A model generated the notes under the pieces. The model did no database searches, was not told where the DNA came from, and worked only from the letters and a program-made list of their open reading frames with translations. A stretch of DNA of 64,000 nt from Dasypus novemcinctus (Eukaryota; Chordata; Mammalia; Cingulata; Dasypodidae). This document shows positions 32,526 to 40,919 of the stretch, in pieces; within the stretch, counting starts at the first letter, position 1, and each line of letters begins with the position of its first letter. Location of the stretch: the NCBI RefSeq assembly GCF_030445035.2, contig NC_080696.1, positions 26,983,661 through 27,047,660 of the forward strand, read 5' to 3'. The position numbers and the translations under genes are program-made.

Positions 32526-35336
32526 TTATGGCAGGGGGGAATCATCAGGGGGAAGGGGGTCGGGAGGTGGAAGGTCGGCAGGGCCGTGTGGAGTGAAGGG
32601 CTTAACAAGACGAGCAGGGATCCAGGCAGGCTGGGGTGCAGATTCCGGGAAGACGCAGGCAAATCCTCGCCCTTGGGTGAGAAGGGGCGCTGGTCCGGTC
32701 CACTTGCTAGTGAGCGGGTCGCGCCAGAGGACGAGAGGGGCCGGAGTGGGCCGGTAAGAGGGCCCCCAGTGCTTGTGGATGGGCGAAAGCCCCTCAGAGT
32801 CAAAGGTCATCAGGTTGTGCTGGATGAGCACTTGCGTGACTGTTTCACGTGGGGTGAGGCAGGGTTGAGTCTCTCTAGTCTTCTGGACGAGGATCTTGAG
32901 GGTTTGGTGAATTCTTTCAACAAGTCCTTGGCCTTGCGGGTTGTATGCGATGCTGAAGTGGTGGGTGATGTTGTAGAGCTTCACAAACTCGGCAAAGGCG
33001 GCGCTGCGGTAGGCGGGGCCATTATCTGTCTTTATGTCCCAAGGGACTCCCATGAAGAGGATGGCTTCCCGGAGCGCTTGAGTGGCATACTTGGCAGACT
33101 CTCCCGGGAGGGCGACGGCGTAGCAGAGGTGCGAAAACGTATCGATGGCAACATGAAGGAACTTCCATCGGCCAAAGGAAGCGACATGTGTGACATCTAA
33201 TTGCCATCTAGAGTTGGGCCGCAATCCGCGCGGTTTGACACCCTGGGGCTGGAGTGGCCCCAGGGGCAGCAAAGGTGCGCAGGAGCGGCACGCACGCACC
33301 AGATGTTTGCATGTCTCGATGGGAAGTTCTGGGAGGAGTCGATGGAGGGCGGGCGCACCAAGATGGAAGCGTGCATGCAAGGTCTTTGCCTGGTTGATAA
33401 TGTCTCCTACGGCAGCTGCGGGGCTGAGGGCATTGATGGAAGCACCTTGGGCGGCCTGGTCAGCGAGATGGTTGCCGTGAGCCAAGGGGCCTGGGAGGCC
33501 TGAGTGGCTCCTAACATGGGCAATGAACCAGGGTTGTCGCCGCCTCTCTAAGAGGAGTTGAAGGTCAGCTAAGGCCAGGTTGATGTCCCGGTTGCCGATG
33601 CTAGCAGGCGGCAGGAAGGCCGCAAAGGCAAGGATACAAGAGACCTGCAGGCAGTAGAGACTGTCCGTGAAGATATTTACTGGCTGGTCCTGGAGGTACT
33701 GGAGAGCCAGAGTGACGGCTTTCAATTCGGCCACTTGGACAGAGCTGCTATGTCGGCGGGTGTGGCAGAGGGGTTGTGTGGAGTTTGGCTTGTAGAGGAC
33801 TATACCAAGGCAGTGCTTGGAGGTGTCAGTGAAGGCGATGGCGGCATTGGGGAGTGGCTTGGAGGACGGGAACGGGAAATGGTCAGGAGCTGCGACGGGG
33901 AGCGTGCTGAGGCCTTGTATGAGGCGGTGTTGGGGGAAGTGATTATCGAATGGGCCGGAGAATAGGAGGAACAGTGCCTGCATATCTATGGAGTCCTTTA
34001 GCAAGTGAGTGACCTGCTGAGTTGTAAGGGGCCAAATGATGACATCTGGATGACGCCCGTAATGGTGGGTGGAGCGCTCAACAAGGGCGATGGCGAGCTG
34101 CGCGAACAGGACGGATTGGGGGGTGATTTTGCGAAGCTTGCTTTTGGCTAAATGGACCCACAGGAGTGGACCGTCCTGCCAGATGAGGCCAGTGGGGGTC
34201 CCACGGGTGGGAAGGACAAGTCCTGCAAATGGCTTGTCTGGGTCTATTCGCTGGAGCAAGCAGTCCATTAGGGCAGAGTTGACACAGCTCAGGGCGCACT
34301 CTGCTTCATACGACAGGGTGACCCTCTTTGTGGGTGCCTGTGATGGTGGGCCAGTGGTCTGAAGGAGCTGGAACAGAGGCTGCAGCTGATGTGTGGTGAC
34401 TGGCAGCGACGGGCGCAGCCAGTTGAGCTGGCCACAAAGCTGTTGGAGATCATGGAGCGTCATGGTTTTGGGGACGTTTATAAGCGGCGCCATGGGTGTG
34501 ACCGTTTCTGAGATTTCAAAGCCCAAGAATTGAAATGGTGGGTGGAAAACAGCTTTCTCTATGTTGATCTGAAGACCGATATCTTTCAGATTGGAGAGAA
34601 GACTGGCAACTATAGCTTGCAGTTTTGGCTCGCTCGGATGGGCTACAAGGATGTCATCCATGTAATGCACGATAGTGGCCTCGGAGGTTAAGGGCTCAAT
34701 AGCAGTAGCCACAAACAGCTGGCAGATGGCAGGGCTGTTCTTCATGCCTTGGGGGAGGACTTTCCACTGATACCATTTGGCAGGCCGGTGGTGGTTGGGC
34801 TGGGGAACAGTAAAGGCGAACCGTGGGCGGTCATCCGGATGCAGGGGGATAGAGAAGAAGCAGTCCTTGATGTCGAGGACTGCCACATACCAATCTCGCG
34901 GAAAGGCTGACGGGTGAGGCATGCCGGGCTGAGGAGAGCCCATGGGTTTGATGTGCTTGTTAACCTCTCGCAGGTCGTGGAGGAGGCGTGGCTTGCCAGA
35001 TTTTTTGATGATGAAAAAAATGGGAGTATTGTATGGACTGGTGGAGGGCTCAACATGGCCAGCACGGAGCTGCTCTTCCACGAGGTCCTGAAGAATAGCT
35101 AGTTTCGGGGCAGTCATAGGCCATTGCTCCACCCAAATGGGTTCCTCTGTGTCCCATTGCAGAGGAACGGGTGCTGGAGGTCGAACGCGAGCAACGGTCA
35201 AAACTATTGGGGGGGCAGCGATGGCTGCGAAGTAAAAAGAACGGCGCCTGACTGGTGAAGAATGTCGCGCCCCCAAAGGACTTGCTTGATATCCCTGAGA
35301 ACCAGGGGACGGAAGAACCCTGACCGTCCATCGGTG
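32526..35336 (-). CDS. pol: pol of ERV2: reverse transcriptase, RNase H, integrase
   Basis: Open from just after a TGA at 35337-35339 to the stop at 32526; translated by a second -1 shift from pro. Numbering from 35276 (916 residues): RT about 40-320 with catalytic D135 (VLDIKD) and YMDD at 205-208; RNase H about 475-615 with D484, E517, D538 and D606 all present; integrase with zinc-binding H634, H638, C663, C666 and the catalytic triad D694, D751, E787, with the exact 35-residue spacing between the last two. The C-terminal W-x-GP block (KWTGPAPLL, about 858-866) is the DNA-binding end. No stop or frameshift, and length is normal for a class II pol. Whether the enzymes are active is not shown, but all key residues are there. 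Confidence 0.93.
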   Translation of the reverse strand, partial: HRWTVRVLPSPGSQGYQASPLGARHSSPVRRRSFYFAAIAAPPIVLTVARVRPPAPVPLQWDTEEPIWVEQWPMTAPKLAILQDLVEEQLRAGHVEPSTSPYNTPIFFIIKKSGKPRLLHDLREVNKHIKPMGSPQPGMPHPSAFPRDWYVAVLDIKDCFFSIPLHPDDRPRFAFTVPQPNHHRPAKWYQWKVLPQGMKNSPAICQLFVATAIEPLTSEATIVHYMDDILVAHPSEPKLQAIVASLLSNLKDIGLQINIEKAVFHPPFQFLGFEISETVTPMAPLINVPKTMTLHDLQQLCGQLNWLRPSLPVTTHQLQPLFQLLQTTGPPSQAPTKRVTLSYEAECALSCVNSALMDCLLQRIDPDKPFAGLVLPTRGTPTGLIWQDGPLLWVHLAKSKLRKITPQSVLFAQLAIALVERSTHHYGRHPDVIIWPLTTQQVTHLLKDSIDMQALFLLFSGPFDNHFPQHRLIQGLSTLPVAAPDHFPFPSSKPLPNAAIAFTDTSKHCLGIVLYKPNSTQPLCHTRRHSSSVQVAELKAVTLALQYLQDQPVNIFTDSLYCLQVSCILAFAAFLPPASIGNRDINLALADLQLLLERRRQPWFIAHVRSHSGLPGPLAHGNHLADQAAQGASINALSPAAAVGDIINQAKTLHARFHLGAPALHRLLPELPIETCKHLVRACRSCAPLLPLGPLQPQGVKPRGLRPNSRWQLDVTHVASFGRWKFLHVAIDTFSHLCYAVALPGESAKYATQALREAILFMGVPWDIKTDNGPAYRSAAFAEFVKLYNITHHFSIAYNPQGQGLVERIHQTLKILVQKTRETQPCLTPRETVTQVLIQHNLMTFDSEGLSPIHKHWGPSYRPTPAPLVLWRDPLTSKWTGPAPLLTQGRGFACVFPESAPQPAWIPARLVKPFTPHGPADLPPPDPLPPDDSPLP

Positions 35337-35632
35337 TCATGCCAGGCAAGATCTTCAGCCGCCTGTTGCGAGGAGAACTGGCCTGTGGCGCCTACGATGA
35401 CGGGTCCGGCTGTGAGTGGGAAGTCACGAGCTTGGGAGAGTGGGATGCAGGAGATTTCGGCGCCGGTGTCAAGAAGGCTGTCCATCCACTTTCCATTGAC
35501 CTTGATGGTGATGCGCGGCTGCAAAGCGGGCGACATGGGAACGGACCAGTGGATGCCTACGGGCGGGGCTGGTGCGGGGCGATTGGAGCCTCTTGATGGC
35601 GGGGCTGAGGCTTGCCCCGCTGCCCATTTAAA
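35204..35632 (-). CDS. pro: pro of ERV2: retroviral aspartic protease
   Basis: Read in the -1 frame relative to gag from the TTTAAAT slip site. The active-site block is LLDTGAEISCIP, and LWGRDIL near the end corresponds to the conserved GRD/N motif. It ends at TAG (35204-35206). From slip site to stop it is about 142 codons. Many betaretroviruses carry a dUTPase in this frame before the protease; there is no room for one here. The frame upstream of the slip site is also open (to 35896), but that part overlaps nucleocapsid and I do not count it. A C7 run just before the stop is where the frame passes into pol. Confidence 0.88.
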   Translation of the reverse strand, partial: FKWAAGQASAPPSRGSNRPAPAPPVGIHWSVPMSPALQPRITIKVNGKWMDSLLDTGAEISCIPLSQARDFPLTAGPVIVGATGQFSSQQAAEDLAWHDTDGRSGFFRPLVLRDIKQVLWGRDILHQSGAVLFTSQPSLPPQ

Positions 35633-37425
35633 GGCTGTCTCGGAACACGGCAATCGCGAGCCCAATGATACCCTTTTCCACAGCGCGGGCAGGGGGTGGA
35701 GGGCGGCCAGGCGGCAGGAACAGGGCGCGGTGGTGGCACCATAGGCTGGACTACGGGTTGCGGCGGAGCCGGAAGGTTGGGGCACTCCCGAGCGAAGTGG
35801 CCCAATTCGCCGCAGTGGAAGCAGGTGTTGGTTGTTTGGACTGCCGCGACAATAGCCGCTGCAAGCGCAGATGCTTGCCCAGAAACTCCGGAGCATGCGA
35901 GGACCCAGTCTTGGAGCGGCTTGTCACGAAGGGGATGAATGATGGCTTTGCAAGCTGGGTTAGCCCCCTCCTGCAGGATGTCCTTAACGAAGGACTCGCG
36001 GGCTGCATTGCCGACGACTCGCCTCTCTGCAGCGGCCTGCACACGAGCTACGAACTCATTAAACGGCTCCTCGGGTTTTTGGAAAAGCTTCACGAGGGGC
36101 TCTGGGGCGGCCGCGGTGCACGAACGGAAGGCTCGAAAAACACAGTCACGGAGCTGGATGAAAAACCCAGGCGGGGTGGCAGTGTAGGCGCTGGGATCGC
36201 CGTAAGGGCCGAACCCGAGAAATGCGTTTGCAGGGTAATGCACACCCTGACGAGCATCGTCGGCAATCTGATTGTCGATCAGGACACCGAGATGGGCTCG
36301 CCAGTCAATGAATTGCCCGGGGGAGAGAACCGCTCGGGCTAGAGAGATCCAATCGTAAGGGATGCAGCGAGGGATGGTCATACGCTCGAGAAGGTCTTGG
36401 GCATGAGGGCTGGCAAGGCCATCCTCTTTTATCGCGTTGCGGAGCATTTGGGTGTCTTTGGGAGAGAAGGGGACCCACGCTTGTGGGCTCTGCGGAGTGC
36501 GAGCGGGATTGAGGGGGAACATCTGAGCCAGAGGCGGAGTGGGGGAGGTGAGAAAGGCGGTGTCGTACGCTGGTGGAGGAGGATTCCCGATGCTCCCGCT
36601 ATTGCTGGGGCAGGCGGGAGGTGAAGCGGGCCATGGAGGTGAGGCATTGGCGGTGCCACCAGGCGCCGGCCAGGAGGGCGCGGCGGCAACGGTGTTCCTG
36701 ATTGGCCAAGATGGCGGCACGGTGATGTCACGCCTGACATCACTTCTGGCCTCGGGCCAAGATGGAGGAGTGGCCACGTCATTTCCAGGTACAGGCCAAG
36801 ATGGCACCGGAGGCTCTGCCGGTTTAGCCGAAAATGGCGATCGGCAGGCATCCGGGACGGGACCGGATGGCGACGAGACAGGAAGAGGTGGGTAAAGGCG
36901 GGAAGAGGGCACCGAGGAAGAAGAAGGAGGAGGTGCGCCATGTTGGCATTGTTTGCAGGACGCGGTGGGGGGGGGAGAAGGCGGGGGGTCGCCATGTTGG
37001 TTGGGGTCCGGATCGGCGGCTGTGGGGGGATCCAGTTCGAGCGCGGCCTCTAGCTGGGCAGACAGAGAACGAGCATCGTCGTCTCCATCAGGATCGCAGG
37101 TGAGAGGGTGGCTAGGCTCACAGGCGAGAGCGGAGGCAGGGGAGGGCACACCTTGGAGACAGGCGCGGATAGCGACGAGGGTCGGGATAAGGCCGGGGGG
37201 AAACTGCTTGCGATCGTGCTCCATAGCGGACATCACCCGCTGAATTAAACGTTCGTAGGTCTCTGGGCTCCAGAGAGCACAGGTGACGAGCCAAGGGTTA
37301 AAGGGTAGGAGAAGGTCCCAATACCGCTGTAGCTGACGGAGAGAGACCTTCACGTGGTGAGTCTCTAAGAGGGCAGCGAGCAGGCGGACTTGAGGAACCT
37401 GACGGGATGAGAGGGAGGCCCCCAT
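35557..37425 (-). CDS. gag: gag of ERV2
   Basis: 622 residues from MGASLSSRQ, which has the glycine-2 for myristoylation; I start here rather than at the upstream in-frame codons, which lie in the untranslated leader. Matrix 1-95 (YWDLLLPFNPWL); Asp-rich and Pro-rich linker; about five copies of a (P)PSWP motif at 208-265; late-domain PPAY inside PPPPAYD at about 283-288 (ESCRT/Nedd4 recruitment); capsid from FPLN at about 303; major homology region about 449-468 (F-x2-FVARV); two CCHC knuckles, CFHCGELGHFAREC at 535-548 and CPRCGKGYHWARDC at 579-592. Uninterrupted and complete. It overlaps pro by about 75 nt and ends at TAG 35557-35559. Confidence 0.93.
   Translation of the reverse strand: MGASLSSRQVPQVRLLAALLETHHVKVSLRQLQRYWDLLLPFNPWLVTCALWSPETYERLIQRVMSAMEHDRKQFPPGLIPTLVAIRACLQGVPSPASALACEPSHPLTCDPDGDDDARSLSAQLEAALELDPPTAADPDPNQHGDPPPSPPPTASCKQCQHGAPPPSSSSVPSSRLYPPLPVSSPSGPVPDACRSPFSAKPAEPPVPSWPVPGNDVATPPSWPEARSDVRRDITVPPSWPIRNTVAAAPSWPAPGGTANASPPWPASPPACPSNSGSIGNPPPPAYDTAFLTSPTPPLAQMFPLNPARTPQSPQAWVPFSPKDTQMLRNAIKEDGLASPHAQDLLERMTIPRCIPYDWISLARAVLSPGQFIDWRAHLGVLIDNQIADDARQGVHYPANAFLGFGPYGDPSAYTATPPGFFIQLRDCVFRAFRSCTAAAPEPLVKLFQKPEEPFNEFVARVQAAAERRVVGNAARESFVKDILQEGANPACKAIIHPLRDKPLQDWVLACSGVSGQASALAAAIVAAVQTTNTCFHCGELGHFARECPNLPAPPQPVVQPMVPPPRPVPAAWPPSTPCPRCGKGYHWARDCRVPRQPLNGQRGKPQPRHQEAPIAPHQPRP
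35587..35632 (-). promoter_or_regulatory. gag-pro -1 frameshift signal: slip site plus H-type pseudoknot
   Basis: Slip heptamer T TTA AAT in the gag frame (35632-35626), 5-nt spacer, stem 1 GCGGGGC (35620-35614) with GCCCCGC (35605-35599), and stem 2 AGCCTC (35612-35607) with GAGGCT (35592-35587). Stem 1 has 7 bp, stem 2 has 6 bp, and loop 3 has 6 nt. Both stems covary with the matching site in ERV3. Confidence 0.88.
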
Positions 37426-37473
37426 CATGGCAGAGGGCTCAGGAGGGGGGTGAAGGGAGCAACGCCGGAGAGT

Positions 37474-37484
37474 CCCTACCTTGA
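37474..37484 (-). promoter_or_regulatory. Candidate 5' splice donor of ERV2
   Basis: Minus strand CTCAAG|GTAGGG between the primer site and gag. ERV1 (AAG|GTAAGG, about 15589) and ERV3 (CAG|GTAGGG, about 61655) have the same arrangement. Confidence 0.65.
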
Positions 37485-37563
37485 GCAGCGGCACGGGAGG
37501 ACGGCGATGGGTCCCGTGCGAGGGGTCAGCAGCGGGCTGGCCAGACAAGGGGCCGTAGCTGGG

Positions 37564-37581
37564 GTCCCTGTTCGGGCGCCA
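37564..37581 (-). other. Primer-binding site, tRNA-Lys3 type
   Basis: TGGCGCCCGAACAGGGAC on the minus strand, the exact complement of the tRNA-Lys3 3' end, two bases from the LTR. Confidence 0.95.
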
Positions 37582-37583
37582 CC

Positions 37584-38125
37584 TGTTGGCCTCTGCTGCG
37601 GCACTGCAGGCGGGTCACTGCAGGCGAGTCGCTGCTGGGGATTGGGCCTACGCCACGGCCTGACCAGGGCGGCAGCGGGTGGCTCAAGGCTTGGTGGGGA
37701 CGCGCGGTTCGATGGAGGAAAAACCACGGAGATGAGGTCTATGCGCAGGTCTGATTTTATTCGGGAAGTACATGGGGTTTTATAGTGTCATGGAGGCGGG
37801 GAGGTTGTGGGAGGGGCATGTCCGCGGGGCAGCTGAGGATTGGCTGCAGAGGCAAGGGTGGACCTGCGGTTTATGACGTAAGCCATTGATGGCAGAGGGG
37901 GTTGTTTCCGAGGTTGTGCCGGGGCGGATACGGGATGAGGGCGGTTGAAATGAGGCGGGGAGAACAGCGATTGGCTGGGAGGGGGAAGATAACAGTGGCT
38001 GGGAGGAGGGGCAGAGGGAGGCAGCAGCACAAACTGCTGCTGAGAAGGGCCATAATACAGGGAGGTTACGAGGAACAGGCGGGCAAAGTGTAAGGAAGCG
38101 AAAGGCAGGGTGGGAGCAGGGGACA
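37584..38125 (-). repeat. 5' LTR of ERV2
   Basis: Own-strand order: TGTCCC start; pyrimidine-rich U3 with CCAATC and TTACGTCA-like blocks; TATAAAA (complement at 37778-37784); AATAAA (37756-37761); U5 ending GGCCAACA. The open frames within it are incidental. Confidence 0.95.
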
Positions 38126-38130
38126 AAATG

Positions 38131-38219
38131 TCCTTGTATTACAACTAGTCCAGTGCTTGCCTGACCAAACAATGGGGCATAATTACCTGGCCCAGTTAAC
38201 ACATTAGCCTACCCATCAC
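38131..38219 (+). repeat. Old interspersed repeat, right part
   Basis: Continuation of 30719-31081 after ERV2; ends CTACCCATCACA. Confidence 0.55.
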
Positions 38220-40664
38220 AATAACTCTAAATAATTTTAATTAAAACATTAATTTCTCTTCTAGCTTTTAGACTACAATCACAATGAATTATTTGTAACA
38301 TAAACATTAGATTTAAAATTAACAATCAAAAAATCTCATATAAAATAAGTACAATTTATTACTTGTATATATATACATATATAAACTAACAATCAAAGGA
38401 AATTATGCACTGCTACCGTAGCTCTTATTGCTATAATTGGTCAACAGATTCATTTATAACTTTAATTCTTCCAGATTATGTTCCACTTTCCCTTTGCTAC
38501 CAGGCTGACATCTGTTTCTCATTCATTATCTAGTTTTCCTACTGGTTTTTTGTTGTTGTTTTTTTTGCCCAGAATAACTCTTTTTTTTAAATTGAAGTAT
38601 ATCATTCATACATGAACACACATAAACAATAAGTGTATAGTAAAGATTGCAAACTTACAAAATAGACATACATAACATTACACAGGGGTCCCATACATCA
38701 CCCCTCCACCAACTCTTTGCATTAGGGTGAAACATTTGTTATAAACTATGCTGCTAGACAATTGTCAAAATATTACTACCAACTATATTCCATATCTTAC
38801 ATTTGGTGTATTTTTCCCCCAACCCACACTATTTTTTCAAATGTATTTTTGTTACAGATATTGTGAACTTGCAAAACAATCATACAGAAGTGTAGTTTTT
38901 GATCCATTATCTAATACTCCTGAGTTTCTAAATTCTCTATAATCATGACATTTTAGTTCCCCTATTTTTCATTACTTCTTAATATTTGTCTTGGAAATTT
39001 TAGGATCTCCTTAGAGAATCTCCAGGTTTGCAGATATTGGTCATCTACTCTCATTGTGTTGAAAAAACCACATTTCCCCTGGTTTTCAGTACCAATCAAT
39101 ATGTCCTCTCATTTGTTGATTGGTTTAGTAGGAGGGTGAGGAGCCCAAAATGTCAAGGTGGCATTCTCACTTAAAAATTCAATAAAATCATTTCTGATTT
39201 CCTCTATAAAAGCATAATCTTTTTGTAACTATGACTTTGAACCAGCTGAGTTGAAAATGAAGAATCTGTAACACACAAATTGGATTGCAAAATTAACTAC
39301 TAAAATGTATTATTTGAAATAGAGAAAATTTAATAATATGCATATATATGTGAGCATATATGCATGTGTACACAAACATAAACATATATTTATACATATA
39401 TAAATCTAATAAACAGGAAAACTATGAATTGTTATAATAGTTCTTGTTCCTGCAGTTGGTCTTTATAGCTTACATTATTTGTTACTTTATTTTTTCATTA
39501 TCTTTTGCACTTTTCTTGATAATTTTAAGAGATGCCTTAGAGAAGTCCATGGATAGAGGATATTTTCCATCTCTGCACTCATTGTATTGCAACCACCAAA
39601 TTCCTTCTGCTCACCAATATCAATCAATCCAGCCACTTCAGTGTCTGTTAGTTAAACAGAGGTGTGAGGACCCCCAAAATTCCAGGTGGTATATTCAAAT
39701 ACTAATTCAATAAAATAACTGTTGTGTTCTGTGTTGAAAACATAAAATCTTTGTAAGTTAGTCCTTCAAACTAATTGACCTGAAAATGGTGGAAGAAGCA
39801 GCAGAAATTCTCTAAGTAAGTGCTGTTTTTTTTTTTTTTTTTTTTTAGTGTAATAGTAAAAGGAGCGTCTTGCACTTTCCTCCCTTGATCCTGATAGCAA
39901 TTTATTCTGGCTATGGAGAAACAGCATTATATATTGGTCAATACACTCTTAAAGATAATGCCCAAGATTTTCAAGATGATTTTTCTGAATTGGTACTTAA
40001 ATGTTAAGTATATCATCTACAACAAAGTAATTTGTTCATGATAAGATAAGTGAATTCCTTGGAGTTGCATGCACTGCCACACTGATTTTTACTATGATAT
40101 AAATTACTTGATAAAACTCAGTGTTTGATGTGTGACAAGATGATGAACAAGACATTCCATAAATTCATAGAATGTGCCTTTATAACTTGTATCTGGCCAA
40201 ACCTTCTGACAAGGCCACCCAGAAAACTAGGTTTTGTATTGGGAGTGGGAGGACTGTTTAAAGATTCAGAGAACCATCAAAGTAACCAAGGCTGGAATAG
40301 CCAAGAGGCAAGAAAATAACAATATATGCATAGGTGAGGCTGATATTCAGTGCTGTCTTGTCTTGAGTCGCTGGATAATTTTCAAACTTCAGTCAACACA
40401 TGGAAAATTAAATATAACATGTATTTGCAAGAATTTGCTGCAATTAGGAAAATCATGCATTACCACTGAATTGTAAATCAATACAACCAAAGAACATGCT
40501 TTAGAAAATAATTGATGAAAATTGCCCATACCATGTTCCCATGTCCTAGAAATAATCCTAGATATACACTCTTACAGAAATATTTATATATGTTCAACAA
40601 AAGAGATGGAGTCAGAAAGCATTGATGAAATAGTCCCAAACTTCTATTTTATATATATATTTAT
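38220..40664. other. Unassigned AT-rich sequence
   Basis: No gene. A T run at about 39829-39847 may be the tail of an unrecognised minus-strand insertion. Two similar stretches (about 38990-39200 and 39520-39720, sharing AATATGCC-like and CACCAATATCAATCAATCC-type text) suggest a diverged local duplication. Confidence 0.35.
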
Positions 40665-40735
40665 TTCTTTTTGGGAACTTGGACCTCGTGTTCGGGAAGC
40701 TGGTAGTCCACCACTGAGCCATATCTGCTCCCCTA
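40665..40735 (-). mobile_element. tRNA-derived SINE head
   Basis: Minus strand GGGGAGCAGATATGGCTCAGTGG ... CACGAGGTCCAAGTTCC, the short SINE type. Confidence 0.7.
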
Positions 40736-40919
40736 GCCCCATGCTTTTTTTTGCCCCCGGCTCATGGCAACTTTTCTTTTTTCTGAAGTTCATAAGCCTA
40801 CTCTAGAATCACAAACACACAGGTCTCTTTTTCGCTTTCTTTCTCCATACTGGTGGCACATCATTTTGGCTATCACTAGGGGAATACACGCTTGTTTTGT
40901 TTCATTTTACTGTCGTATG

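Larger units (their letters stand above)
31082..38125 (-). mobile_element. ERV2: full-length class II endogenous retrovirus
   Basis: A 7,044-bp provirus with 542-bp LTRs at both ends, each TG...CA (in + TGTTGG...GGGACA), and a 5-bp target duplication, AAATG, at 31077-31081 and 38126-38130. Order in its own direction: 5' LTR, tRNA-Lys3 primer site, splice donor, gag, pro, pol, splice acceptor, arginine-rich leader ORF, env fragment, polypurine tract, 3' LTR. Gag, pro and pol are open and overlap with two -1 frame changes. Most of env is missing. The LTRs differ at about 11 positions of 542, almost all transitions, which points to a geologically young insertion. Confidence 0.95.

Noticed and set aside
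32409-33200. 263-residue open frame on + across ERV2
   Set aside because: Antisense shadow of pol and the leader region; no known domain and no independent support.
35262-36342. Long + strand frames opposite ERV2 gag/pro
   Set aside because: Shadows of the true minus-strand genes. I considered an antisense protein such as HBZ or ASP but saw no motif.
37426-37548. N-terminal extension of ERV2 gag by about 40 residues
   Set aside because: No ATG, it covers the splice donor, and the conserved start is downstream.
37564-37581. Lentivirus, because the primer site equals that of HIV-type viruses
   Set aside because: Gag, protease and frame layout (two -1 shifts) and the LTR structure are betaretrovirus-like; tRNA-Lys3 is also used outside lentiviruses.
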